Positions 50,968-59,774 of a stretch of DNA of 64,000 nucleotides are shown here, piece after piece. The position numbers and the translations under genes are program-made. Below the pieces are notes generated by a model, which saw only the letters and a program-made list of their open reading frames with translations, had not been told where the DNA came from and searched no databases. Numbering within the stretch: position 1 is the stretch's first letter; each line of letters opens with the position of its first letter. Source of the stretch: Paenibacillus sp. FSL H7-0357 (lineage in GTDB: Bacteria; Bacillota; Bacilli; Paenibacillales; Paenibacillaceae); assembly GCF_000758525.1 (NCBI RefSeq), contig NZ_CP009241.1, forward strand, positions 992,001 to 1,056,000, read 5' to 3'.

Positions 50968-52569
50968 TTATTCTCCTATGCTTGTTTGTTCCTTAAGAAG
51001 TCGCTTGTCAACCCCAAGAATCCAGGTGGCTGTAAAGGCTGTTATTGCTGATAGTAGAAAACCAATCAAATAATGGATAAGATTCAGCTGCCCGAGCTGG
51101 ACGGTAAAGGCGATCATTGGAATCCCGGTTAAGCCGAACGAATCAGCTGCCACCTGATAATAAGCTACATAAGCCCCTCCGGCGGCACCTCCCAAAGCAG
51201 CGCCCAAGAAAGGGCGGCCAAGCTTCAGGTTGACGCCGAAGGTGACCGGTTCGGTGATGCCGAGAAAGGCGGTGATTGAAGCGGGTAGGGCTATTTTTTT
51301 CAATGCTTTGTCACGGGTTCTGGCATACACGGCCAGTCCGGCGGCAGCTTGGCCGATATTCGCCATAGACCAGATGGGAAGCAGGAAATTGACGCCGACG
51401 TCCGGATTGGTGATCAATCCGATTTCAATTGCCTGAATGCCATGATGCAGACCGCTCACGACAACAGAGCTATAGATTCCGCCAAGCAGCAGACCGAAAA
51501 ACGAACTGCCGTATCTGAACACCACTTCCAGCAAGCTGCCAAGAGAGCTGCTCAGTTCGTAGGTGAGTGGACCGATGACCAGAATCGCAATGCTGCCCCC
51601 GGCGGCAAGGCTTAAAAAGGGGATCAGCATAACTGCAGTCGATGATGGAAGGATCCGGCGCAGCCACTTCTCAATTAGACTCATTAGCAATACCGCAAGA
51701 ATCGTAGGAATTACGGCTCCTGGATACCCGAACTGCGGCGTTAATAATAAATTCTCAGAACTTATCGGTGCTCCTCCGAATCCGGTGACCTGCAATAGAT
51801 CAGGACGGGTCATGACAACGCCGATTGCAGCGCCGAGCGCAGGGGTGCCTCCAAACCGCTTGGCCGTGTGATAACCAAACATCACAGCCAAAATCTGAAA
51901 TGCTGAACCTGTCAGTAATGACAAGGTTCGGAACGGGACACTCTCCGGCTGCGCCCAGCCGAAGGCTTCCATCATACTAAGCAGGCCCAGCAGCAGGCCG
52001 ACCCCGACAAAGAGTGGAATCATGGGCACGACGATATCGGAAAAAAAGCTTACCGCATCGACCATCTGTCTGAGCACACCTTTGACCAGGTTCTTTGACT
52101 TGGAAGGCGAACCATCGGTGCCGGTGGCCGGCATGGAGGGTTTCCGTTTCCGTACTTCAGACCAGAAAGGAAGTAGAGCCCGCTTGGACCCGGCAGTGCT
52201 GTCCGGGCTTATGGATTCAGAGGGTCCGGCAGACTGAACCTCTTCCTGCTGTGTTAGCTGGCCGTCTTGAAGGATGCGGACAACCTGGCGGTGCACCTTA
52301 AAGACGTTGGCTGATCCCAGTATAATTTGCAGCTGTTCGGCTCGAAAGAACACGCCCTGAACCTCCTGCATGCCGGAAAGGCCGGCTTCGTCCACTAGGG
52401 AACTGTCCCGCAGTCTAAGGCGAAGCCGGGTTGTGCAGTGGATGGCTTCTAATACATTGCCGGATCCTCCGGACAGCCTAATCAGATGTACAGCCAATTC
52501 CCTTGCCGAACCGCGGATCTCCTTCGCAGTCTCTCCAGCCTGTTCCGGACGGATATTCCCTTGCGTCAT
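50968..52569 (-). CDS. sacX: Sucrose-type PTS EIIBC component (SacX-like sensor)
   Basis: A 533-residue membrane protein. The N-terminal EIIB domain has the phosphorylated Cys45 in AIHCTTRLRLRLRD, and the EIIC domain (about residues 160-525) has ten or so membrane segments and ends KRLLKEQTSIGE. A low-complexity linker (about 95-160) joins them. No EIIA domain is present. In B. subtilis SacX senses sucrose and keeps SacY inactive without it; the direct link to sacY here suggests the same job, though transport as SacP does cannot be excluded. The ATG at 52569 follows GGGAGG. Confidence 0.88.
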   Translation of the reverse strand: MTQGNIRPEQAGETAKEIRGSARELAVHLIRLSGGSGNVLEAIHCTTRLRLRLRDSSLVDEAGLSGMQEVQGVFFRAEQLQIILGSANVFKVHRQVVRILQDGQLTQQEEVQSAGPSESISPDSTAGSKRALLPFWSEVRKRKPSMPATGTDGSPSKSKNLVKGVLRQMVDAVSFFSDIVVPMIPLFVGVGLLLGLLSMMEAFGWAQPESVPFRTLSLLTGSAFQILAVMFGYHTAKRFGGTPALGAAIGVVMTRPDLLQVTGFGGAPISSENLLLTPQFGYPGAVIPTILAVLLMSLIEKWLRRILPSSTAVMLIPFLSLAAGGSIAILVIGPLTYELSSSLGSLLEVVFRYGSSFFGLLLGGIYSSVVVSGLHHGIQAIEIGLITNPDVGVNFLLPIWSMANIGQAAAGLAVYARTRDKALKKIALPASITAFLGITEPVTFGVNLKLGRPFLGAALGGAAGGAYVAYYQVAADSFGLTGIPMIAFTVQLGQLNLIHYLIGFLLSAITAFTATWILGVDKRLLKEQTSIGE

Positions 52570-52705
52570 TACTGTGCCTCCCAACCATTTTGCTCAGCGG
52601 CTATCTCAGGAATCTAATTGTGACAATGATCGATTCTAAAATCAATGGTCAGGAATTACCACCTTATCAAGAAAAAACAGGTATTCCGCCTTAGTTTGAA
52701 ACTTA

Positions 52706-52993
52706 GTTAGCCGAAAAACGGTTACCGGATACACCTTCAGCAGCATCGTTAGCGAAATGGCTTCGCTAAGTGATCCCATTCGCAATGCTTGTGCACAGTT
52801 GTATCAGCAAATACAGGATATTTATTTGAATAAGTTAGCTGCAGATGGATTTTCAAAAGATAAGGCGTATTCAATAGCGCTCATGCTGGCAGCCTCTATT
52901 GAAGGCGCAATGCTTCTCTGCTTAACACAACAAGCAACTGAACCACTTCGAGTGATTTCTCAAGTGTTACCAACTATTTTAAAGGGGTTTTAA
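52706..52993 (+). pseudogene. C-terminal remnant of a TetR-family regulator
   Basis: The frame reads SSIVSEMASLSDPIRNACAQLY, then DGFSKDKAYSIALMLAASIEGAMLLCLTQQ and ends VLPTILKGF, which is the ligand-binding half of a TetR/LmrA-type repressor. The N-terminal helix-turn-helix is absent: an in-frame stop lies shortly upstream and no start with a good ribosome site is seen. It ends four bases before the decayed MFS gene that it would have repressed. Confidence 0.7.
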
Positions 52994-52996
52994 TAA

Positions 52997-54195
52997 GTGA
53001 GTAAAGAAATTAAAAAAGGGCCGATAATGGCTGCTCTTTTAGTAGCGGGCTTTGTTGGACTTTTTAGTGAAACGGCATTAAATATTGCCTTGGGAGATTT
53101 AAGCAAATTATTTAATGTGGATGCCACGACGATCCAATGGTTAGCCACAGGGTATTTTTTAACACTAGGGATTTTAGTGCCGGTAACAGGGATCTTGATG
53201 CAGAAATTCACCACGCGTCAAATGGTCCGACACTGGGTCCAACTTTAGCTGGACTTATTCTAGATACCTTATCTTGGCATTGGATTTTCTGGGTTACGAT
53301 ACCTTTCTTGCTGTTTTCCCTTATTTTCGGTTTGATCTATTTACGGAATGTGAATGAGATACGTAAGGTTTCAATTGATGCATTCTCTGTAATTCTTTCG
53401 ACGATCGGATTTGGCGGTATTGTATACGGAGTAAGTGTTGCTGGAGATATCGGGTGGACAAGTACAACGGTTATAGGGGCCATCATCATTGGTTTTATAG
53501 CACTGTTTGGTTTTGTTGTTCGTCAGACGAAAATGGAAAATCCTATGCTAAATTTAAAAGCATTTCAATATCCGCTCTTCGTGCTTGGCATCATTATGAG
53601 TTTCATAACCTTCTTCAATATGCTGTCATTGCTTGTGATTCTACCGATGTATATGCAAATCGCTTTAGTCATCGCTGCATTTACAACAGGTCTTATTCTT
53701 CTCCCAGGCAGCCTGCTTAACTGTGTATTAGCGCCTACCATTGGCCGTATGTTTGACAAATATAGTCCGAAAGCGGTTATTGCACCTGGTACCATTTTAG
53801 TAGGGATTGGTTATGCGTTCTATTCACAATTTGGTACGGACACGGCTTTATGGATGATTGCGGTAACTCATATTATCATGATGTTAGGAATCGGTATGGT
53901 ACTGGCTTCGGTACAAACCAATACCTTAAATGCTCTTCCGAAACAGTACTATCCGGATGGAATTGCTCTAACTCAAACCGTTCAGCAAGTTGCTGGCGCT
54001 ATTGGTATTGCAATAATGGTATCGATATTATCAGCCAAACAGAATAGTTACTTGGCAACAGTTAGAGATGATCTGACAGAAGCTACAGCAGCCGGATCAT
54101 CACTGGTGTTTAAAATCGGTTTGTTGTTAGCAGTGATTAACGTCGTATTGTCTTTATTCATCAAAAAGCCCCAAGTATCTAAAGACAACATCTAA
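52997..54195 (+). pseudogene. DHA2-type MFS drug exporter with internal deletion and frameshift
   Basis: The first part (52997-53230) encodes the N-terminus of a 14-helix exporter (ALNIALGDLSKLFNVDATTIQWLATGYFLTLGILVPV). At about 53220 the frame changes from KFTTRQM directly to GPTLAGLILDTLSWHWIFW, which in intact relatives lies about 80-90 residues later. The remainder (to 54195) continues normally as the C-terminal two thirds. The GGTCC words flanking the junction fit a short-repeat deletion. The segment is AT-richer than its surroundings, which suggests acquisition from elsewhere. It cannot make a full transporter. Confidence 0.8.
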
Positions 54196-54258
54196 AAGTC
54201 ATTTTATGCTGAGAGAATTAGCCTTGCTGTTTTCAAGTGATGTAACTATAATTTTTTT

Positions 54259-54385
54259 TGGAACGAAAAAACACAGTCTGGTTGGTAGTCCAGGCACTAG
54301 GATGACTCTATATTTCAAGAGCGCCGTGTCAGTAGCCTTCCCCCCTCGGGATGTCCATCGTTTCCGATTTAAATGAGGGGGTTTC
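54259..54385 (+). ncRNA. yjdF-motif riboswitch-like leader
   Basis: A compact, structured leader directly before yjdF. CTGG/CCAG and ACAC/GTGT pairings close the first part (54271-54329). In the second part CCCCCTC (54341-54347) pairs with GAGGGGG (54375-54381), which contains the Shine-Dalgarno sequence of the TTG start at 54389. The yjdF RNA motif is known to stand before yjdF genes in Firmicutes and to bind aza-aromatic compounds. I identify it from position and fold, not from a covariance search. Confidence 0.75.
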
Positions 54386-54388
54386 ATT

Positions 54389-54799
54389 TTGAAGCTTACG
54401 GTTTATCACGATGGGCAGTATTGGGTAGGTGTTGTGGAGCAGGAAGACCAAGGGAAATTGAAGGCAGCCAGGTACATTTTTGGAAGAGAGCCTAAGGACG
54501 AGGAAATTCTCCATTTTGTCCGTGAGGAAATGTGGAGGCTGCTCGGTGGCCTCTCACAAGAAGTTGCCGTAAAGTTGTCTGATACGAAGAAGGTCAATCC
54601 GAAGCGGCTGGCAAGGCAGGCAGCGTATGAATTAAGCAAGAATGGGGTCTCCACCCATGCTCAAAAGGCTATGAATTTGGAGTATGAGAAGAACAAAAGG
54701 GAGAAACAGACTTGTTCTAATCAGCAACGGGAAGCCATGAAGGCCCGGATAAGGGAATTGAAGGAGAAAAAAGCGAAGGAAAAACATCGCGGACATTAA
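54389..54799 (+). CDS. yjdF: YjdF family protein (DUF2992)
   Basis: A 136-residue basic protein: an N-terminal beta-rich part (KLTVYHDGQYWVGVVEQEDQGKLKAARYIFGREPKDEEI) and a Lys/Arg/Glu-rich helical tail (NLEYEKNKREKQ, ELKEKKAKEKHRGH). The start is TTG, seven bases after GAGGGGG. The role of YjdF is unknown; its leader suggests control by toxic aza-aromatic molecules at the level of translation. It lies directly beside a decayed drug exporter gene. Confidence 0.88.
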   Translation: MKLTVYHDGQYWVGVVEQEDQGKLKAARYIFGREPKDEEILHFVREEMWRLLGGLSQEVAVKLSDTKKVNPKRLARQAAYELSKNGVSTHAQKAMNLEYEKNKREKQTCSNQQREAMKARIRELKEKKAKEKHRGH

Positions 54800-54805
54800 T
54801 TTAAC

Positions 54806-55099
54806 CTGCTTACGCACAAAGGGCATTAGTATCGGCAGCCTCGCAGGCCTATGAAGCGGAAGCAGCAGTACTTTCAGGCGGGGCGGCCGCCGCATCCGAC
54901 CATACCGGTTATACGTCCGTAAACCCGCCTGCAAAACTCCAACAACATCATCAATGCCGGAACCTACGGCGTATATGTTAGAAGCTCCGCCAGCGGCAGC
55001 TCGGTCTTCAATAACAATACGGTTACCGGAGCACCTTCGGGCAAGTTCCTGAATACTTCCACAAGCTTTACTGTTTCAGAAACAGGGAATAACTGGTAA
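54806..55099 (+). pseudogene. Remnant of a secreted CBM plus beta-helix carbohydrate-active protein
   Basis: A frame reads AYAQRALVSAASQAYEAEAA then VLSGGAAAASDHTGYTSV, which is a signal-peptide end followed by the beginning of a CBM6/CBM35-type module. It is joined out of frame at about 54935 to NSNNIINAGTYGVYVRSSAS, ending ETGNNW at 55099, the last coils of a right-handed parallel beta-helix. The middle of the original protein is missing. A hairpin follows. Confidence 0.65.
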
Positions 55100-55125
55100 G
55101 CAGTTGAGTCGATGAAAAGGTAGAA

Positions 55126-55163
55126 CAGAAGAGACCATCCTTTGCCGAGGAAGGTCTCTTCTG
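55126..55163 (+). terminator. Hairpin after the beta-helix remnant
   Basis: CAGAAGAGACC (55126-55136) pairs with GGTCTCTTCTG (55153-55163) around a 16-base loop. A TTG-rich but not T-rich tail follows. Confidence 0.65.
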
Positions 55164-55357
55164 CTTGTTGACAGATATCCAGCATCTGGATACGATAGAC
55201 TGAAATACAGCAATTCGAAAAGAGGCTTATGTATGTCACGAGGTTTTCGTTTCATCAAGTTGAGATAAGAAGACGCCTATCAATTTTTTGAATCCTGCAG
55301 CCAAGGATTTATTTGATTTGCCGTTTTTCAATGAACTGGTGAGATGGAGGCCTTTTT

Positions 55358-55492
55358 ATGCCCGGATTTAGCGGCAGGGGACAGCTTTGCCTTGTTATAT
55401 GCAGATGCCCAAGCACCGGACGGCGGATTTTGCCTGTCTGTGGTTTGGGCTGTTTGGTTTGCCCTTATACCTCCGTCTCATCTGATTTCTAA
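55358..55492 (+). CDS. Possible 44-residue cysteine-rich small protein
   Basis: A short frame begins at ATG 55358 with TGGAGG seven bases before it. The predicted peptide has six cysteines (positions 11, 15, 17, 28, 32, 35) in CLVICRCP and PVCGLGCLVC, no charged C-terminus and ends SSDF. I do not recognise it. It lies in a 650-base stretch of decayed DNA, so a chance frame is at least as probable. Confidence 0.25.
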   Translation: MPGFSGRGQLCLVICRCPSTGRRILPVCGLGCLVCPYTSVSSDF

Positions 55493-55512
55493 TTCTATGG
55501 AGGTACACTCGT

Positions 55513-55769
55513 ATGAGAACGAAAGATTCTTATACCCATCCAATGCTTGAAATCGCAGCTAGTCGTTACAGTATGAGCAGCGGCCAGCTCCGTTATCTTG
55601 GGGGCAGCCAGAATATGGTTTCGGTGTTTTCCGCAATTACGACGGGGATGAATTCTTCAGCAGCTTAAATAATCAGTGGCTTAAGGACTGGATCGCGGAG
55701 AGTAAACAGAGGTTTGAACAATCCATTCCCATTGTGGACATTTGGAACAGAGGAGAGAATACGAAATGA
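55513..55769 (+). pseudogene. Decayed gene, possibly an APH-type phosphotransferase
   Basis: The frame from 55513 reads MRTKDSYTHPMLEIAASRYS and GQLRYLGGSQNMV, which looks like the N-terminus of aminoglycoside-phosphotransferase-like kinases. Near 55617 the frame shifts to NYDGDEFFSSLNNQWLKDWI and ends SIPIVDIWNRGENTK at about 55769, which looks like a protein C-terminus of the same sort. The entire catalytic middle is missing. The family call is tentative; that it is a broken gene is more secure. Confidence 0.5.
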
Positions 55770-56419
55770 AATTGAACAACAAAAAACTTATTATTATTGA
55801 TGGCATGCCGGGTTCCGGGAAAACGACCTGCGCGACGATGCTCTCGGATCAATTGTCCGCGTGGAATGTAACCAACCGGTGTATTCTGGAGCTTGAAGAC
55901 AACCATCCTTTGTTCATACAGGGCTACAAATTCAGCTCCTTTGAGGATGAGGCACAGGCAGATCTATTCATAGAAGGGCTGCAAGCCCTGTTCAGGGCTT
56001 TTGTTCAGGATAGGCTGGCCAGTACGCAGGATATCACGATTATTGAAAGTGTATTGTTTCAGGATGCCATTAACTGCGCGTATCATATGGGCATGAATCA
56101 TGATAAATTGCTCAATTTCTCGTTGGCACTGCAGGAGATATTATCACCACTGGAACCGCTGCTCATCTACTTTTACCAAGTGAATGTTGAAGGGCAATGG
56201 CGGTTTATTTGCAGTGTGCGCGGGAACGAATGGGGGCCGGTGGCTCTGCATACGGATGATGATTTTAAGGAAGCCGCTGAGTTGTGGGGCGGGAGTCAGG
56301 CGTTTGTAAGAGCAATTGTTGATTCTTGGGCCATACCGAAATTAATTATTGAGAATCAGGATTATTTATGGGATGAATATGCTGACCGCATTAATCAATT
56401 TATAAGGGATAACCTTTAG
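55766..56419 (+). CDS. P-loop NTPase, kinase-like
   Basis: A 217-residue protein with Walker A GMPGSGKTT at about residues 13-21 at the very start, VTNRCILELEDNHPLF, then EGLQALFRAFVQDRLAS and ITIIESVLFQDAINCAYHMG, a pattern seen in small-molecule or nucleotide kinase-like P-loop proteins. No membrane segment. AGGAG lies ten bases before the ATG at 55766. Substrate unknown. Confidence 0.75.
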   Translation: MKLNNKKLIIIDGMPGSGKTTCATMLSDQLSAWNVTNRCILELEDNHPLFIQGYKFSSFEDEAQADLFIEGLQALFRAFVQDRLASTQDITIIESVLFQDAINCAYHMGMNHDKLLNFSLALQEILSPLEPLLIYFYQVNVEGQWRFICSVRGNEWGPVALHTDDDFKEAAELWGGSQAFVRAIVDSWAIPKLIIENQDYLWDEYADRINQFIRDNL

Positions 56420-56436
56420 TTAGCAATAGTATTCGA

Positions 56437-56464
56437 AACCACTCCGCCAAAGGAGTGGTTTTTC
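56437..56464 (+). terminator. Terminator after the P-loop gene
   Basis: AACCACTCC (56437-56445) pairs with GGAGTGGTT (56452-56460) around GCCAAA, followed by TTTT. Confidence 0.85.
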
Positions 56465-56568
56465 GATTACAGCCTGCTCTCATCAAACTCTAATCTGCCT
56501 GCAAAGTCTTTCTCATGGATTGTGTTGTACCCTAAGGTCGATCAATCACAAGAATCGGAGGAATGACT

Positions 56569-57597
56569 ATGAAAGGTTCAATATTGAAGCGTTTAATGAA
56601 GTGTCTACTGGCCGTGCTATCCCTGGTGATGGTGCTGATTTATACGGGCCGGGGCGGCCCAGGGCTCATCTTTGCACGGCAGCTGTCCGAAGCGGATTTC
56701 AAGACCACGCCGCTTGTGCGGGCAAAGGCTACGGCAGCGGGATTTTCTTTTGACAAAGGCATGACAAGCATCTCCTTAGCGAAAAACATCCAATCGGTTG
56801 CCATCAAGAACCGAAATGGCTCAATTGAAATTAAGCAGGGCAGCGGGAGCACTATTGAAATTCATACAACGGTGGTTGTGGATCAAGCGGGTGAGAAGGA
56901 GGCGTCGGCTGTTGCGGAGAAGACTGAGCTTCGGGTAAAGGAGGGGAAGGTTCTGGATATTGAGGCCTACAGTGAACGTTATGGCAGAAGCCATCATAAG
57001 GAGGCAAGTATTCATCTGACCGTTACACTGCCCAAGAAATTGGCAGCTGATCTGCAGGCGAATGTGAGCAACGGCAACATCAGCTTATCAAAGGTTCTCA
57101 GCGTCGGCAGAGTTAAGCTCTCGTCAGCGAACGGCAACGTTGATGCCAAAGGCATCGGCAATAATATTTCCCTGCGGAGCGACAATGGCACCATTCATGT
57201 GTCTGATGCGAAGCAGGCTGTTCAGGCCACCGTGATGAACGGGGATATTGTGGCTAATCAGATCGCCGGACCGCTCGGCATGGAAACCATGAACGGCAAC
57301 CTGTCCTCCAAAGAAGCCAGCTCCACGATCGAAGCCGTATCATCCACCGGGAACATCCGCATTGAAAGTCGAAAGGTTGGCGGTAACTGGGAAGTTTCCT
57401 CAAATGTAGGAAATGTGTACCTGGCTTGGCCGGGGAGCGCGGAGGTGGAGGTCGACGGGAAGACGGCCCTTGGCGAGCCGCAGACTGATTTTCCGCTGGC
57501 GGTAAAAAACAATCACGTGACCGGAACCATTGGCAAAGGGACTTATCGTATAGAAGCATCCTCCATGGCCGGGTTATCCTTAATGAAAACCAGATAA
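56569..57597 (+). CDS. DUF4097-family putative adhesin / surface beta-helix protein
   Basis: A 342-residue protein with an N-terminal membrane anchor or signal (about residues 8-30) and a DUF4097 beta-strand repeat domain (about 65-330), seen as recurring motifs such as NVSNGNISLSKV, SSANGNVDAKGI, RSDNGTIHVSDA and ETMNGNLSSKEA. Such proteins are often encoded beside envelope-stress two-component systems, as here. I use the ATG at 56569 (CGGAGG seven bases before). It lies 12 bases from the response regulator gene and is probably in its operon. Confidence 0.85.
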   Translation: MKGSILKRLMKCLLAVLSLVMVLIYTGRGGPGLIFARQLSEADFKTTPLVRAKATAAGFSFDKGMTSISLAKNIQSVAIKNRNGSIEIKQGSGSTIEIHTTVVVDQAGEKEASAVAEKTELRVKEGKVLDIEAYSERYGRSHHKEASIHLTVTLPKKLAADLQANVSNGNISLSKVLSVGRVKLSSANGNVDAKGIGNNISLRSDNGTIHVSDAKQAVQATVMNGDIVANQIAGPLGMETMNGNLSSKEASSTIEAVSSTGNIRIESRKVGGNWEVSSNVGNVYLAWPGSAEVEVDGKTALGEPQTDFPLAVKNNHVTGTIGKGTYRIEASSMAGLSLMKTR

Positions 57598-57609
57598 GCA
57601 AGTGGAGAG

Positions 57610-58296
57610 GTGAGGGCAGGAGTGAAGGAGCGCGTCTTAATCATCGAAGATGAAATGGCAATGGTACGGCTGCTGGAATTGGAACTCTCGTATGAGGGCT
57701 ATGAGACTACGATTGCAAGTGATGGGCCTGATGGGGTGGATAAAGCCCTGAGTGAGAGCTTTGACTTTATTCTGCTTGATCTGAATTTACCCGGAATCAA
57801 TGGCATAGAAGTATGCAAAAGAATCCGTGCAGCAAAGCAAACGCCGATTATTATGATCACGGCGAGGGATACCGTAAGTGACCGGGTCCGCGGGCTGGAT
57901 ACCGGTGCGGATGATTATGTGCCGAAGCCATTCGCCATCGAGGAGCTTCTCGCCCGCATGCGTTCGGTACAGCGCAGACTTCAGACCAAGGAGACCGGGG
58001 ACATGCTTAGCGCCAAAGATTTGACGTTAAGTGTAGCCTCACATCGCGTAAGCCGCGCGGGTCGGGACATTGAATTGTCGCAGCGCGAATTTGAGCTGCT
58101 CCACTGTCTGCTGCTCCACAAGAACCGGCTGATGCATCGCGAGGCGCTGCTGAATCTGGTATGGGGTTATTCCTACGAAGGTGAGACGAATGTCGTGGAT
58201 GTCTATATCCGGTATGTGCGTATGAAAGTGGATGAAGGCTTTGGAGAAAAGCTGATCCATACCGTCCGCGGAAGCGGCTATATCTTAAGGGATTGA
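57610..58296 (+). CDS. OmpR-family response regulator
   Basis: A 228-residue regulator with receiver domain (acidic IIEDE, Asp57 in LLDLNLPG, Lys in PKPF) and C-terminal winged helix (DVYIRYVRMKVDE, IHTVRGSGYILRD). The GTG at 57610 is taken as start; GTG at 57622, with GTGAGGG before it, is equally possible and would remove four residues. The kinase gene follows almost at once, and the upstream DUF4097 gene is a probable target. Confidence 0.92.
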   Translation: MRAGVKERVLIIEDEMAMVRLLELELSYEGYETTIASDGPDGVDKALSESFDFILLDLNLPGINGIEVCKRIRAAKQTPIIMITARDTVSDRVRGLDTGADDYVPKPFAIEELLARMRSVQRRLQTKETGDMLSAKDLTLSVASHRVSRAGRDIELSQREFELLHCLLLHKNRLMHREALLNLVWGYSYEGETNVVDVYIRYVRMKVDEGFGEKLIHTVRGSGYILRD

Positions 58297-58297
58297 G

Positions 58298-59680
58298 GTG
58301 GCGGACTTGAAGACATGGACGTTCTCCCGTAAAGTCAGCGCATCCATTGCGCTGGCGTCTCTTATGGTGGCAATCGTGCTCAGCGGCTTCGTATATATCA
58401 TGTTCAGTCAGTGGACAGAAGGTCAGGAAGTCAATTTGCTGGAGGCCAAGCTCAGGCAGTTTGAGCTTCAGATTGGGGAGGTTTCCTTCTTGCCTTCACT
58501 GCTTAAGCCGGGAATTGGAAAAGGCAGCGGAGCCGCAGCGGTGCTTAAACCGGATTTGTCGTCTTTTGCGGCTGACTTGGATAAAGGGCAGCGGCTCCAA
58601 ATGCTGGATTCGAAGGAAAGGGTATTGGCGGAGGCGGGGATAGGGGGAGTAGACAAAGCCGTCAGATACAAGGCTGAAAGTGACATGGCTTTACCCGCAT
58701 ACGGGTCTGTTAAGCTGCGGCTTACAGACAGCGGGTATTCAAGGACAGCGACAGCGGTGCGGGAAGTTGGCAGAATTCTGCTGTTTGGCTTATTAATCGC
58801 AGCAGGAATAGCAGTTGTGGCCGGATGGATTGTAGCCCGATCAGCCTTGAAGCCGATCCGCAGCATGATCGGGGAGGTTCAGAGCATCGGAGCCAATAAT
58901 TTATCCCGGCGGCTGCAGCTGCCTGCCGCGAGGGATGAGCTCTATGAACTGGGAGCAACCTTCAATGGGCTCTTGCATAAGCTTAGTGTCTCCTTTGACC
59001 AGCAGCGGCGCTTTGTCGCCGATGCCTCGCATGAGCTTAAGACACCGCTCGCCATCATCGAGGGGCATACGCATATGATGCAGCGGTGGGGGAAGAAATC
59101 GCCGGATGTGCTGGAAGAGTCGCTCGCTTTCATGATGGATGAAACCAGAAGGATGAAGGAGCTGATCGCCCAGCTGCTGCTGCTTGCCGAAACGGAAGAA
59201 CCTCTGCCGGACGTTGCCGGTGATGGAGGCTGCGATCTTAAGGCAACCTTGAATGAGCTGCTTCCCCAGACCGTACATGTGAATTCTGAAGTGAAGCTGT
59301 GTTATGAAGAGGAGCGCAGCGGGGAAGCGCTGCTGATCCGGATGCCTGCAAGCGCAAGCTATCAGGTGCTGCGCAATATTGTAGAGAATGCGCTGAAGTA
59401 TACGCCAGAAGGCGGTACGGTAAGTCTTGAGCATTTCATAGAAAATGGACAAGTGATTGTGTCAGTCTCGGATACGGGAATGGGGATTTCCTCCCAGCAG
59501 CTGCCACATATCTTCGACCGCTTCTACCGCACGGAGGGATCGCGGAACCGGACTCAGGGAGGTTCCGGGCTTGGCCTTGCCATTGCCAAAGCCATTATGG
59601 AGCGGTATGGGGGTTCCATTGTAATCGAGAGTACGCCGGGGCAGGGGACGAAAGTGACGCTGCGGTTTGTCCAAGGGTAA
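58298..59680 (+). CDS. Two-component sensor histidine kinase
   Basis: A 460-residue membrane kinase with two membrane segments (about 13-37 and 152-178) flanking an extracytoplasmic loop, HAMP (about 180-232), His245 in DASHELKTPLAI and the ATPase domain (NIVENALKYTPEGG, VSDTGMGI, GGSGLGLAIAK). It pairs with the response regulator just upstream. The GTG at 58298 is taken as start; TTG at 58307, with GAGGTGG before it, may be the real one. Confidence 0.92.
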   Translation: MADLKTWTFSRKVSASIALASLMVAIVLSGFVYIMFSQWTEGQEVNLLEAKLRQFELQIGEVSFLPSLLKPGIGKGSGAAAVLKPDLSSFAADLDKGQRLQMLDSKERVLAEAGIGGVDKAVRYKAESDMALPAYGSVKLRLTDSGYSRTATAVREVGRILLFGLLIAAGIAVVAGWIVARSALKPIRSMIGEVQSIGANNLSRRLQLPAARDELYELGATFNGLLHKLSVSFDQQRRFVADASHELKTPLAIIEGHTHMMQRWGKKSPDVLEESLAFMMDETRRMKELIAQLLLLAETEEPLPDVAGDGGCDLKATLNELLPQTVHVNSEVKLCYEEERSGEALLIRMPASASYQVLRNIVENALKYTPEGGTVSLEHFIENGQVIVSVSDTGMGISSQQLPHIFDRFYRTEGSRNRTQGGSGLGLAIAKAIMERYGGSIVIESTPGQGTKVTLRFVQG

Positions 59681-59720
59681 ATGTTGATGATTTTTGTTCA
59701 GGATTTGAGTACAGACCTCA

Positions 59721-59749
59721 AGGAGCCTTCTCAGGATGAGAGGGCTCCT
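59721..59749. terminator. Possible hairpin between convergent genes
   Basis: AGGAGCC (59721) pairs with GGCTCCT (59743-59749), with an inner CTC/GAG. No T run on either side. It lies between the kinase gene and the convergent membrane-protein gene. Confidence 0.4.
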
Positions 59750-59774
59750 GCCTTCATATGGCGGTATGTCTTAA

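Noticed and set aside
53137..54195. An intact 352-residue MFS protein starting at 53137
   Set aside because: Its first 30 or so codons are an out-of-frame reading of the true N-terminal part; several membrane helices are missing, so it is the tail of a broken gene.
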